From Bradyrhizobium macuxiense (GTDB taxonomy: Bacteria; Pseudomonadota; Alphaproteobacteria; Rhizobiales; Xanthobacteraceae), in contig NZ_VITY01000007.1 in assembly GCF_007993935.1 (NCBI RefSeq), positions 1 through 64,000 on the forward strand: DNA of 64,000 nucleotides. Direction: 5' to 3'. The notes under the pieces were generated by a model, which ran no database searches, was not told the DNA's origin, and saw only the letters and a program-made list of their open reading frames with translations. Numbering within the stretch: the stretch's first letter is position 1; each line of letters starts with the position of its first letter. Shown here piece by piece: positions 26,910-35,526 of this stretch. The position numbers were made by a program, and so were the translations under genes.

Positions 26910-27308
26910 ATGATCTCGCGCCGATCGCTTGCTTTGACTTTGGCTGCTGCCGTCCTGTCAGGGCCCGCTCTGGCCGCGTCCGGTGGTCGCAGCGCGCTCA
27001 AGATGCTCGACCCCGACAATGACGGCACAGTCGACCTTGCCGAAGCGAAGAAGGCTGCCGCCGACCTGTTCGCGAAGCTCGATCCCGACCATGACGGTAC
27101 GCTCGACGTCCGCGAATTGCGCGGACGTCTGACCGCGAAACAGCTCAAGCTGGCGGATCCGGATCACGACGGCACCCTGACGCTCGACGAATACCTCGCG
27201 GTTGTCGAGCAGCGTTTCAAGGCCGCCGATCCCGACAATGACGGAACGCTCGATGCGAAAGAGCTGAAGTCGCGTGCCGGCCGGGCGTTGCTGCGCTTGC
27301 TCAAATAG
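26910..27308 (+). CDS. lanM: Lanmodulin-like periplasmic EF-hand lanthanide-binding protein
   Basis: A 132-residue protein with a signal peptide (cleavage near ALA-AS, residue 22) and four EF-hand loops starting at residues 34, 58, 83 and 107. Each loop has Pro at position 2 (DPDNDGTVD, DPDHDGTLD, DPDHDGTLT, DPDNDGTLD) and is separated from the next by only 12-13 residues. Those two features define lanmodulin, the picomolar lanthanide binder of Methylorubrum extorquens, and distinguish it from calmodulin. Loop 3 has Thr91 at position 9 where the others have Asp; loops 2 and 3 have His at position 4. ATG 26910 follows GGGAG. It lies beside a D-x-D PQQ dehydrogenase and upstream of pqqA, which supports a lanthanide role. 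Confidence 0.9.
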   Translation: MISRRSLALTLAAAVLSGPALAASGGRSALKMLDPDNDGTVDLAEAKKAAADLFAKLDPDHDGTLDVRELRGRLTAKQLKLADPDHDGTLTLDEYLAVVEQRFKAADPDNDGTLDAKELKSRAGRALLRLLK

Positions 27309-27650
27309 CTGCCCGGCAGCGGGTTTCGTTGCGCGGATTCCGGACATTGACGCTGGATTCCGTGCATGACAAAAAAAGTTGCGATTTCGCTCTTGGGCAA
27401 GACGCGGCCGACGCAATCGGGTTTGCTTTTTCGCGCGTCGCCGCCCGGCAGCCGGAAAATGCCTGACAGATCAGTGTCGGAATTTCCCAGCCGTTGCAAA
27501 GCCGGGCGGATGTCCGCGAGCCGTCGTCCGTTTCGGCATGTCCAGCAGCGAAGTCGGGTCATTACTCGCCCGGCTTGCACCTTGGAAGAGCCAGCCCTAG
27601 CTTGCCGCGCGGCGCGAGGCTTTGCGCCAACTTATACTTGGGAGAAGGAA
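27309..27650 (+). other. Intergenic region between lanM and pqqA
   Basis: No gene with a ribosome site and recognisable product lies here on either strand. A frame on the plus strand runs open into pqqA, but its upstream part reads as low-complexity Arg/Ser sequence. The region presumably carries the pqqA promoter; I cannot pick a convincing -35/-10 pair. Confidence 0.5.
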
Positions 27651-27731
27651 ATGGCCTGGAAAACACCGAAGATCGTCGAAGTGCCGGTCGGCATGGAAAT
27701 CAACATGTACGCCTGCGCAGCGCGCAAGTAA
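27651..27731 (+). CDS. pqqA: PQQ precursor peptide PqqA
   Basis: A 26-residue peptide (MAWKTPKIVEVPVGMEINMY plus six residues). Glu16 and Tyr20 are the residues cross-linked by PqqE and excised to make PQQ; their E-x3-Y spacing and the flanking GMEIN are the family signature. A strong GGAGAAGGAA ribosome site precedes the ATG. No pqqB, C, D or E gene follows: the next gene is on the opposite strand, so this is a solitary copy feeding a biosynthetic operon elsewhere. Its position beside lanM and a PQQ dehydrogenase suggests expression tuned to dehydrogenase demand. Confidence 0.93.
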   Translation: MAWKTPKIVEVPVGMEINMYACAARK

Positions 27732-27985
27732 GACCACCTGACGACCTGCCGCGGCTTCGATGGCAAACGCCGTCGGAGCCGTGGCAGTGTCGGCGGGTCT
27801 TTCGATCTCCGGACGCCGGTCGAAATGATCGCTCCGGTGCCGTCACGCAAAGCCTCACCTGAACAGGCTTCGACGATCCCGCCCAAGACCTCAACCGTCC
27901 ATCGCCGGATTGTGCTGCGCCCATGCTTGGCCGGCGCTGCGGCCTGTCCGTGAAGCGAACCGATCGTCACGCGCCTTGCGCGTGC

Positions 27986-30900
27986 TCAGGGCCGGCCCTT
28001 GAATCGCGCATATCGAAGCGCGAGGGTCGGTAGCACCAGCAGGCTAAGCGCCATCGAAGTCATCAGGCCCCCAAGGATGACGATCGCCATCGGGCCCTCG
28101 ATTTCACGTCCCGGTTCTCCTGCGCCGATCGCGAGCGGCAGTAATCCGAGGCCAGTCACCAGAGATGTCATCAGGATCGGGACGAGGCGGTCGGCCGCGC
28201 CCTCGATCACGGTATCCAGTCCCCACACGCGACCGTCGACCAGGACCAGATGCTCGTAGTGCGAGATCATCAGGATCGAGTTGCGCAGCGTGATTCCGAA
28301 CAGCGTGACGAAGCCGACCATCGACCCGAGCGAGAGCAGGCCACCGGTCAACGCCAGGGCGAACACGCCGCCGACAAACGCAAACGGCAAGTTGATCATG
28401 ACCAGCAACAGGTTTCGCCAATGACCGGTCACCATCGCAAGCAGAACGACGATGCCCGTCCCGGCCAGCAAGGAATTGACGATGAGATCGTGCCGCGACC
28501 GCGCCTGGGCCTCGGCCGCACCGGCAAATTCCACGTGAGCACCGGGCGGCAACGTGACCTCGCGGGTCAGCTTGCGTTTGGCGGCGGCCACGAAGGATTC
28601 GAGATCGCGGCCGCTGACGTTCGCCGTTACGGTCTGCACGCGCTGCGCATTCAGGTGCTGGATCTGATAGCGGCCCGAGGTCTCGTAGACGTCGGCGATT
28701 TGCTTCAGCAGAACGTAAGCACCGCTCGGCGTCCGCACAGGTAGGTCACCGATCTGAGTGACGCGGGCGCGGGCGTGCGCGTCGAGGATCACGATGACAT
28801 TGAAGACCGCATTGCCTTCATATCCCTGGCCGACGACATCGCCCTGATAGGCGGTGCGAATGAGTTCGAGCACTTCGACCGCGTCGAGCCCCCAGCGCTG
28901 CAGATCAGTCGGGCGAAGCGTCACGTTGACTTGCGGCATTCCCGGCGGGGATCGTTGCTGCACGTCGGCGGCCCCCGCGACCTCATCCAGCTCTCGCGCG
29001 ACGTCGCGTGCAGCGCGCTCGAGCAAATCGAGATCGGGCCCGTAGATGTTGACGACCACCGCCGCGGTGAATCCGGACACGGTCTCCTCGACGCGCTCCG
29101 TCAGGTAGGTCTTGCTCGAGAACGAAACCCCGGGGAAGCCGGCCAGAGCGGCCCTGATGCGCGCTTCGGCAGCGGATTGTGCCCGACCCGAGAGCCCGGG
29201 CTCCAGGTCGACCTCGAACTCGCTGGAATGCGGACCGACCGTGTCGATACCGGCCTCGGCGCGGCCGGCATGCTGCGCCACCCGGCGCACACCCGGGATT
29301 TTTAGGAGTGTATCGGTCATCAGCTTGCCGATACGAAGCGATTCGTCGAGCGAGGTGCCGGGGATCGCGGAGACGTGCAGAATCAGATGGCCTTCGCGCA
29401 GGTCCGGCAGGAAGGTCCCGCCGAAGAAGGGCAGCATCGCCGCGCCGGCGATCGTCAAAGCCGCGGCCGCCGTCATCACCAGCTTCGGGTAGCGGCCGAT
29501 ATGACGCAGCAAGGCCTGGTAGTGGCGACGGGACCACCGCACCGCAGGCGGTTCATGCAGGCGCTGTCCGCCGGTCCTGCCGACGAGGAGCAGCATGGAG
29601 AGCGCCGGCGTCACCGTAAGGGCGACCGCCAGCGAGGCGAGCACGGCCAGGATGTAGGCGATGCCCAAGGGCCCGAAGAGGCGACCGGCAATGCCGGAAA
29701 GCGTCAGGATCGGGAAGAAGACCAGCAGCACCGCAAATGTCGCATAGGCAACGGCGGTACGCACTTCGAGGAAGGCCTCGAGCACGACGCGAGCCTCGGG
29801 TCTCGGTGCCGTTGCCCGGCGGTTTTCGCGCAGTCGACGTACCACATTCTCGACGCCGATCACGGCGTCATCGACGACTTCGCCGATTGCGATCGCAAGG
29901 CCGCCCAGCGTCATCGTGTTGAGCGTTTCACCCATCCATTGCAGCGCGAGCACGGCCGCGATCAACGAGAGGGGAATCGCAGTGCAGCTGATGATCGAGG
30001 TGCGCCAGTCGAACAGAAACAGAAACAGGACAACGACCACGAGCGCCCCGCCGATCAACAAGGCGTTGAGCACGTTCTCGGTTGCCGCGTCGATGAAATT
30101 GGCAGGCCGGAAGATGTCCGCATGGAGATTGACGCCGTCGGCTTCAAGGCCCGGTCGCAGCTCTTGCAGGGCGGCTTCCGCCCGCGTGGTGACCTCTCGC
30201 GTGTTCGCGCCGTATTGCTGGCTCACCATGAGCATGATGCCGGGCACGCCGTCGATGAGGGCGGCCCCGATCGGCGGCTCGGGAGCCGTCACGACGGTGG
30301 CGACGTCGCCGAGAACCACGCTCGCGCCGCCTTCGTGCAGAAGAACGGTGCGGGCAAGCTGATCGGGCGTCAGGGACTGCCCCTGGGTTTGCAGCGTGAT
30401 GCGCTGATTGGCGGTATCGATGAAGCCGGCGCCCCGTACGCCGGTGGCCTTGCGCGCGGCGGCCAGTACATCGTTCATGCCGACCCGGAACCGGATCAGG
30501 TCGTCCGGGCGGACCTGCACTTGCAGAGACCTGACGTCTTTGCCGTAAGTGGATACTTGTGCCACGCCCGTGACGGCCAGCAGCCGTCTTGCCACGGTCC
30601 AGTCCGCAACGGTGCGCAATTCCATCAGCGAGCGTCGCTCGGACGTCAGGCCAATGACCAGCACCGTGCCGGCCAGCGGGGTCAACGGTGTCATCGAGGG
30701 CGGCTGCACGCCTTGTGGCAGCCGCGCGGCCACGGCCGAGAGACGCTCGGTCACCAATTGGCGCGCCCGGTAGATATCGCTGCCCGGCTGGAAGACGACC
30801 GTCACCACGGAGAGGCCCTGGATCGACGACGAGCGTAGGCTTTCGACGCCGGCCAGGCCGTTGATCGACGTTTCGATCGGTTGCGTGACCAGGATCTCGA

Positions 30901-31120
30901 CATGCTCCGGGCTGAGGCCGGGAGCTTCGGTCTGGATCGTGACCTGTGGCGGTGCGAATTCGGGGAAGACGCCGTATTTGGCTTCGCCGAGCGCGAACAG
31001 GCCGTAGCCCAGCAGTGCGAACGAAAGCGCGAGCACGATGCCGCGGAAGCGGATGGCGAACGCGACGAGAGCGGCTTGCGGTCCTGAACGGTCGGAGCCG
31101 GTGCCGTCAGTCATTGTCAT
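27986..31120 (-). CDS. CusA/CzcA-like RND efflux permease
   Basis: A 1044-residue inner-membrane RND transporter of the heavy-metal efflux type. The first membrane helix begins FAIRFRGIVLALSFALLGYG, followed by the porter domain (EAPGLSPEHVEILVTQPIE). The proton-relay helix reads AIGEVVDDAVIGVENV, with two adjacent Asp as in HME-RND proteins. Twelve membrane segments are arranged in two halves. Exported metal cannot be deduced from these residues. The start (ATG 31120 or 31114) overlaps the adaptor gene by 14 bases. The partner adaptor is upstream; no outer-membrane factor gene is nearby. Confidence 0.87.
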   Translation of the reverse strand: MTMTDGTGSDRSGPQAALVAFAIRFRGIVLALSFALLGYGLFALGEAKYGVFPEFAPPQVTIQTEAPGLSPEHVEILVTQPIETSINGLAGVESLRSSSIQGLSVVTVVFQPGSDIYRARQLVTERLSAVAARLPQGVQPPSMTPLTPLAGTVLVIGLTSERRSLMELRTVADWTVARRLLAVTGVAQVSTYGKDVRSLQVQVRPDDLIRFRVGMNDVLAAARKATGVRGAGFIDTANQRITLQTQGQSLTPDQLARTVLLHEGGASVVLGDVATVVTAPEPPIGAALIDGVPGIMLMVSQQYGANTREVTTRAEAALQELRPGLEADGVNLHADIFRPANFIDAATENVLNALLIGGALVVVVLFLFLFDWRTSIISCTAIPLSLIAAVLALQWMGETLNTMTLGGLAIAIGEVVDDAVIGVENVVRRLRENRRATAPRPEARVVLEAFLEVRTAVAYATFAVLLVFFPILTLSGIAGRLFGPLGIAYILAVLASLAVALTVTPALSMLLLVGRTGGQRLHEPPAVRWSRRHYQALLRHIGRYPKLVMTAAAALTIAGAAMLPFFGGTFLPDLREGHLILHVSAIPGTSLDESLRIGKLMTDTLLKIPGVRRVAQHAGRAEAGIDTVGPHSSEFEVDLEPGLSGRAQSAAEARIRAALAGFPGVSFSSKTYLTERVEETVSGFTAAVVVNIYGPDLDLLERAARDVARELDEVAGAADVQQRSPPGMPQVNVTLRPTDLQRWGLDAVEVLELIRTAYQGDVVGQGYEGNAVFNVIVILDAHARARVTQIGDLPVRTPSGAYVLLKQIADVYETSGRYQIQHLNAQRVQTVTANVSGRDLESFVAAAKRKLTREVTLPPGAHVEFAGAAEAQARSRHDLIVNSLLAGTGIVVLLAMVTGHWRNLLLVMINLPFAFVGGVFALALTGGLLSLGSMVGFVTLFGITLRNSILMISHYEHLVLVDGRVWGLDTVIEGAADRLVPILMTSLVTGLGLLPLAIGAGEPGREIEGPMAIVILGGLMTSMALSLLVLPTLALRYARFKGRP

Positions 31121-32174
31121 CGCCGCTCCGAAGCTCGCTCTTGGCCTCCTCGGACAGCAAGACCTGTGCGCCCCGGACGACGATTTCAGATCCCGACGGG
31201 ATGTCCCGGACGACGTAGTCGTCATCCGAGACCGGCTGATCCGTGCTGATCGGATGCCGCCGGAAGCTGTCGGGGCTCACGCGCAGGTAAACCCACGATC
31301 GGCCCTGCCATCGCACGATCGCGGTATCCTCGATGAACACGCCTTCGTAAGTGGTGCCCGACGGCACATAAACCGTGGTGTTCATGCCGGGCAGCAGACC
31401 ACTGTCGCCGGGCGCCGAGAAGAAATAGCTCAATCCCTGAATCCGGGGGTCGGTGCGTGTTGCTGGGGAGATGTACTGCAGATCGATATTCGCATTTCGC
31501 GTCGGCGCCTGTGCGAGGGCCGTTCGCGGAGTTTCGGTGACACTCACGCCGGGCGGCAGCGTCACCTGAACCAGAAACTGATCGCGCTCGATCAGCCTGA
31601 CGACCGCGGGCGAGCGCTCGACGATGCCGCGGCCGATCACCGGCCCCCATTCCTGCTGTGCTGTTGCTGCGAGAGTCCTGAGCTGCGATTCCGCTGCGGC
31701 AAGCGCGGCCTTGTCGGTTCGCAGCGTTCCCTCCGCGGTTTCGGCTTCCTTTCTCGGGAGCGCGGCGGAGTCGACGAGATTCTTGGTCCGGTCGAATGCG
31801 CTCTTCGCGACTTCGAGCTTGGCCTGCGCTGTCTGGAGTTGGGCCTGCGCATTGGCGTAGCTGTTGGTGAGCTCCGTGATGCGAGAGATGTCCAGCACTG
31901 CACCGTATGCGCGGAATTGCTCAGGATGCGGAGCGGCTTCCACAACCGAAGTTTCGAGCCCGATCTGTCCCTGCTGGCTGGGTGTCAGCTTGACCGGTGC
32001 CTGGTCGCTGCTTGCGGTGCGGGAGGGCTCGGTGCGGCCTGAATCCGGCTTGTTCGGCTGCGGCTCCGCCGCTGCGCGCCGAACCTGACCCGTGACAGCC
32101 CAAGCGCCGGCGCCGAGCGCCAGCAAGCATATGGCGACCGCGATGCCGTGCCGGGAGGTTTCCGTAAGAGCCAT
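31107..32174 (-). CDS. RND efflux periplasmic adaptor (membrane fusion protein)
   Basis: A 355-residue adaptor. An N-terminal membrane anchor (GIAVAICLLALGAGAWAVTG) is followed by a linker, a coiled-coil hairpin (residues about 120-190, with YANAQAQLQTAQAKLEVAKSA), and the lipoyl/beta-barrel parts. The order fits CusB/HlyD-type proteins. It is encoded with the RND permease and would link it to an outer-membrane channel. Metal-chelating Met-rich segments typical of CusB are not obvious. I use ATG 32174; upstream codons read into low-complexity sequence. Confidence 0.83.
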   Translation of the reverse strand: MALTETSRHGIAVAICLLALGAGAWAVTGQVRRAAAEPQPNKPDSGRTEPSRTASSDQAPVKLTPSQQGQIGLETSVVEAAPHPEQFRAYGAVLDISRITELTNSYANAQAQLQTAQAKLEVAKSAFDRTKNLVDSAALPRKEAETAEGTLRTDKAALAAAESQLRTLAATAQQEWGPVIGRGIVERSPAVVRLIERDQFLVQVTLPPGVSVTETPRTALAQAPTRNANIDLQYISPATRTDPRIQGLSYFFSAPGDSGLLPGMNTTVYVPSGTTYEGVFIEDTAIVRWQGRSWVYLRVSPDSFRRHPISTDQPVSDDDYVVRDIPSGSEIVVRGAQVLLSEEAKSELRSGDDND

Positions 32175-32385
32175 CAGCCTGTTAGCAGTTGTGGGAACCA
32201 GCTTATTGACGAAATCAACCGGCGGCAAGGCGTCGGTTTCACGGTTGTCGGCTCGGGTCACGCCGCCGTGCTGGCGGGGCCGCGCCCCGCCGGGTTCCGC
32301 TTGATCTCGCACGAAATGAAACTTCCGGCTGCTGTGGGCGTAGCGCTTATGTTATCTTTTTGACGACGCCCGCGAGGTCTCATGC

Positions 32386-32622
32386 ATGAACCCGATTGAT
32401 CTCATCGTCACTGTATGTGCCGTGCTGTCGCCCACCACCTGCGAGGAGCAGCATCTGGTGTTCAACTGGAGCGGCTCGCTGCAGCAATGCGCCATGGCCG
32501 CGCCGCCCTACATCGCGCAATGGGTCGGCGAACACCCGAAATGGACCGCGGTGCGATGGCGGTGCGAATATCCGCACACCAATGATCGTGCGAGCACCGG
32601 CGGCGAACCGCCGGCGGGTTAG
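32386..32622 (+). CDS. Small conserved protein of unknown function
   Basis: A 78-residue protein. It begins MNPIDLIVTVCAVLSPTTCEEQHLVF and contains SLQQCAMAAPPYIAQWVGEHPKWTAVRWRCEYP. Four Cys and conserved Trp residues suggest a small folded domain with two disulfides. The N-terminal hydrophobic stretch might be a weak signal peptide or membrane anchor. I recall similar short proteins across Bradyrhizobium but no function. It lies between the RND adaptor (divergent) and a secreted protein (convergent). Confidence 0.6.
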   Translation: MNPIDLIVTVCAVLSPTTCEEQHLVFNWSGSLQQCAMAAPPYIAQWVGEHPKWTAVRWRCEYPHTNDRASTGGEPPAG

Positions 32623-32625
32623 CCG

Positions 32626-32979
32626 TTATTTGTTGCAATCCTTCAGGTCCTTGTCGGACACCGAAAACACTGCGTCGGCCTTGATCTCGATGTCACGGGC
32701 CAAGCACTGCTTGCCCCCGCTATAGCCGACCTTGGCATCGTAGCGGCCTGGCTCGACGCCGGTGATACGCAAGCGCTCGTCGTGCTCGACTTCCTTGTCC
32801 TTGTCGTTCAGCGTCTGGTTGGGACCCCATTCATTCTTGCCCGCCGGCGACAGCTCGAAGCTCGAAATCGTGGCGCTGGTCAGATTCCACAACCGGATGC
32901 CCTTGCCCTTGCCTTGGGCGAGCACGGTCGCAGGCAGCACAAGCAAGGCAACTCCAATGGCAATCGACGCACGCGACAT
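32626..32979 (-). CDS. Secreted protein of unknown function
   Basis: A 117-residue protein with a signal peptide (MSRASIAIGVALLVLPATVLA). The mature part looks like a small beta-sandwich: GIRLWNLTSATISSFELSPA, then a turn-rich DKDKEVEHDERLRIT, then GRYDAKVGYSGGKQCLARD. Its two Cys near the end may form a disulfide. GGGAGAAG precedes ATG 32979. I do not recognise a family. It ends 4 bases after the previous convergent gene and is 41 bases downstream of the NitT/TauT-type ABC operon on the same strand. Confidence 0.62.
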   Translation of the reverse strand: MSRASIAIGVALLVLPATVLAQGKGKGIRLWNLTSATISSFELSPAGKNEWGPNQTLNDKDKEVEHDERLRITGVEPGRYDAKVGYSGGKQCLARDIEIKADAVFSVSDKDLKDCNK

Positions 32980-33019
32980 CCGACTTCTCCCTAACGCTTC
33001 GTCCAAGGATGACGGCGTC

Positions 33020-33730
33020 TCACATATTTGCAAGGTCCAACTGTGAGAGCTGCCGCTTGATTTCGTCGATCTCAGGCTCGCTGCGCGTCGCGCGCGGCGT
33101 GACGATGGTCTCGACGTGAAGGATTCGGGCCGGCCGCGGCGACAGGAAGAACAGGCGGTCACCGAGGCGGACTGCGTCGTCGAGATCGTGGGTGACAAGG
33201 AGCGTCATCATCTTCCGGCTGGCCACGAGGGTCGCGACCTGGTCGCGCAGCCGGCCCGCGAGGGCATTGTCGAGCGAGGCCAGCGGCTCGTCGAGGATCA
33301 GGAAATCCGGCTCGATGGCGAAGGCGCGGGCGAGGGCGACGCGGCGGGCGAGGCCGAGCGACAACTCACCGGGAAAGTGGTTGCAATGCGCGCTCAGTTC
33401 GAGCACCTCGAACAGCGCAGCCAGCGTGCCGTCGTCGACGTCAGGTGCGGCCAGCCGCACGTTCTCCTCGACGGTGCGCCAGGGCAACAGCCGCGGCTCC
33501 TGGAACACCATGCCAAGGCGCATGCCGGGCGAGCGCGTGACATGGCCCCGGTAGTTGCCGTCGAGCCCGGCGAGAATCTTGAGCAGGGTGCTCTTGCCGC
33601 AACCCGACGGGCCGAACAGCACGCCGACTTCGCCGGCGTTCAATGTAAAGGTGACGTTGTCGAGTACGTCGTGCCGCTTCCCGGCCGCGCTCTCGAAGCT
33701 CTTGCCTGTGATATTGACCTCAAGCTGCAC
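33020..33730 (-). CDS. ABC transporter ATP-binding protein, NitT/TauT type
   Basis: A 236-residue ATPase with Walker A GPSGCGKST (residues about 40-48), Q-loop MVFQEPRLLPWRT, signature LSLGLARRVALARAF and Walker B LILDEPLASLD. It groups with the nitrate/sulfonate/taurine importer ATPases. The start is GTG at 33730, overlapping the permease stop by 11 bases. The operon order is binding protein, permease, ATPase. The signature LSLGLA replaces the usual LSGGQ, a variation seen in this subfamily. Confidence 0.85.
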   Translation of the reverse strand: MQLEVNITGKSFESAAGKRHDVLDNVTFTLNAGEVGVLFGPSGCGKSTLLKILAGLDGNYRGHVTRSPGMRLGMVFQEPRLLPWRTVEENVRLAAPDVDDGTLAALFEVLELSAHCNHFPGELSLGLARRVALARAFAIEPDFLILDEPLASLDNALAGRLRDQVATLVASRKMMTLLVTHDLDDAVRLGDRLFFLSPRPARILHVETIVTPRATRSEPEIDEIKRQLSQLDLANM

Positions 33731-34457
33731 GGAGCCGCCACCGCGTTAGCCTGGTTTCAAACGGCTGCACCATCAGGGTCTCGATGACCAGCACGACGCC
33801 GGCAAAGCTCAGCGAATAGGCGAGCAGCAGGGGAATGTCGAACAGCTGGAAAGCGACGCCGATCTCGAAGCCGACACCGTTCGGCCGGCCGAGATATTCG
33901 GCGACCAGCACGATCTTCCAGACCAGCGAGAGCCCGGAGCGCGCCGCGGCCGCGATGTAGGGCGCAAGCTGCGGCAGGATCACATGCCGGAACGCGCGGC
34001 CGCGCGGCAGCGCAAACGCCGTTGCCATCTCGTCGAGCGCAGGGTCGAGCGCGCGAGCCCCCTCGCGCAGGGTGACCACGGCAGTCGGCAGCTTGTTGAT
34101 GGCGATGGCCGCGATCGCCGCGACCTCGGTCAGCCCGGCCCAGATATAGGCCAGCACGATGACGACCAGCGCCGGCAAATTGAGCAGCAGGATCAGCCAG
34201 GGATCGCCAAGGCGATTGGCAAGCGACACGCGGCCCATCAGGTAGCCGATCGCCGAGCCGATCGCCATCGCCAGCGTGAAGGCCAGCGCGACGCGCGCCA
34301 GCGTCGCGCCGAGGTTGACGAACAGCGCCCCCGATCGTGCCTCGGCGATGAGCACCGACAGCACCGCCGGCGGCGCCGGCAGTTTGGCATCGCCGATCAC
34401 GAGCGAGGCAATCCACCAGGTCGCGACGAACAGCGCGAATGAAAGCAGGCGCAGCAC
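33720..34457 (-). CDS. ABC transporter permease, NitT/TauT type
   Basis: A 245-residue inner-membrane permease with about six membrane segments. The BPD-transporter EAA-like loop is EMATAFALPRGRAFRHVILPQLAPYIAAAARSG, split here only by its usual Gly. The start is a GTG at 34457, two bases after the binding-protein stop, and its 3' end overlaps the ATPase gene. The family imports small anions or organic molecules; the substrate here is unknown. Confidence 0.82.
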   Translation of the reverse strand: MLRLLSFALFVATWWIASLVIGDAKLPAPPAVLSVLIAEARSGALFVNLGATLARVALAFTLAMAIGSAIGYLMGRVSLANRLGDPWLILLLNLPALVVIVLAYIWAGLTEVAAIAAIAINKLPTAVVTLREGARALDPALDEMATAFALPRGRAFRHVILPQLAPYIAAAARSGLSLVWKIVLVAEYLGRPNGVGFEIGVAFQLFDIPLLLAYSLSFAGVVLVIETLMVQPFETRLTRWRLRAA

Positions 34458-34459
34458 CG

Positions 34460-35440
34460 CTAATCTCCCGGGATCGCTTGATAGAAGGTGCCGGGATCGA
34501 GCTCGGTTGCGGCGCCGACGAGGTCGCGGCCGCCGAGCTGCGCCAACACCCGGTAGAGCACGCGTGCGTCGGCTTCTTCGTCAGCGATCGGACGGCGCGG
34601 GATGCCTTCCCGATAGCGGTCGCGATAGGCTTGCCGGGTTGCGGCATCCTGCGCGCCGGTCAGCGGCGCGATCGCATCCCATTCGGCGTCCGAGGTCGCC
34701 AGAATCTCTTTCGCGGCGCGCGTCACGGCGATGAAGCGGGCCACCAGGTCCTTGTTGGCGTTGGCCCAGGCTTCATCGAACACGTAGCCGATCATCGCGA
34801 TGCGGCCCTTGCTACCAAGCTTCTGCAGGATCTCCTCCATGCCGGCGAGACGGCGAAAGCCCTTGGCCTCGAGCGCGGCGCAGAAATTCCAGTAGTTGAG
34901 CGTCGCGTCCATCTCGCCGCCGAGGGTCTTGGCGGCGAGCAGCGGCGGCGCGCCATAGACGATGGTCGCCTGCGACTTCAGGTCGACGCCGTCCTGCTTC
35001 AAGGCGGCTTGCAGCAACAGCCAGTTCTTGTCGATCGCGCCGCCGGCGACGGCAAGCTTGCGCCCCTTGAGGTCGGCGAGTGTTTTGACCGGCGAGGCGG
35101 CCGGGACCATCACGGCGCCGAGCGCGCTCGAATAGGGATAGAATTGCAGCTTGGCGCCGAGCGACCTCTCGCGCGACACCCAGGGCCAGTCGGATACCAT
35201 GACGTCGGCGGTGCCGGAGCGCAGCGCGATCTTGCCGGCCTCGGGGCTGGCGAGCTCGACAACGTCGATCGACAGATTGGCCTTCTTGTCGAGACCATGG
35301 GAGCGAATGACAGCCAGTTCCCAGGCCAGCGTTCCGGTCTTCTGCGCTGCAACGCGGATGGTCTCCGCGGAGCACGAGGTGCCGAACTGCATGACCGCCA
35401 GAATTGCCGCAGCCAACACCGTGCGTACAGACATGATCAT
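34460..35440 (-). CDS. ABC transporter substrate-binding protein, NitT/TauT type
   Basis: A 326-residue secreted protein: signal peptide ending near SCSA, then a two-lobe periplasmic binding fold of the NMT1/SsuA type (TIRVAAQKTGTLAWELAVIR, and RSGTADVMVSDWPWVSRER). I use ATG 35440; an in-frame GTG lies at 35455 and an ATG at 35434. It heads a three-gene ABC operon surrounded by PQQ/lanthanide genes. The ligand is not evident, and methanol-linked function is suggested only by location. Confidence 0.8.
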   Translation of the reverse strand: MIMSVRTVLAAAILAVMQFGTSCSAETIRVAAQKTGTLAWELAVIRSHGLDKKANLSIDVVELASPEAGKIALRSGTADVMVSDWPWVSRERSLGAKLQFYPYSSALGAVMVPAASPVKTLADLKGRKLAVAGGAIDKNWLLLQAALKQDGVDLKSQATIVYGAPPLLAAKTLGGEMDATLNYWNFCAALEAKGFRRLAGMEEILQKLGSKGRIAMIGYVFDEAWANANKDLVARFIAVTRAAKEILATSDAEWDAIAPLTGAQDAATRQAYRDRYREGIPRRPIADEEADARVLYRVLAQLGGRDLVGAATELDPGTFYQAIPGD

Positions 35441-35526
35441 CGTTTCTTGAGCCACTTCCCCGAATGTTTTCTTTTCTGATCAACACCCATAGCATAGCTT
35501 GCGGGAAGAGAAGAGGAAGCACGACC

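Noticed and set aside
26910..27308. Calmodulin-like calcium protein as an alternative for the EF-hand gene
   Set aside because: Pro at position 2 of every loop, short 12-13-residue spacing and the PQQ/lanthanide neighbourhood all point to lanmodulin.
27732..27985. Remnant of pqqB after pqqA
   Set aside because: No frame in this gap encodes the PqqB start or any of its metallohydrolase motifs.
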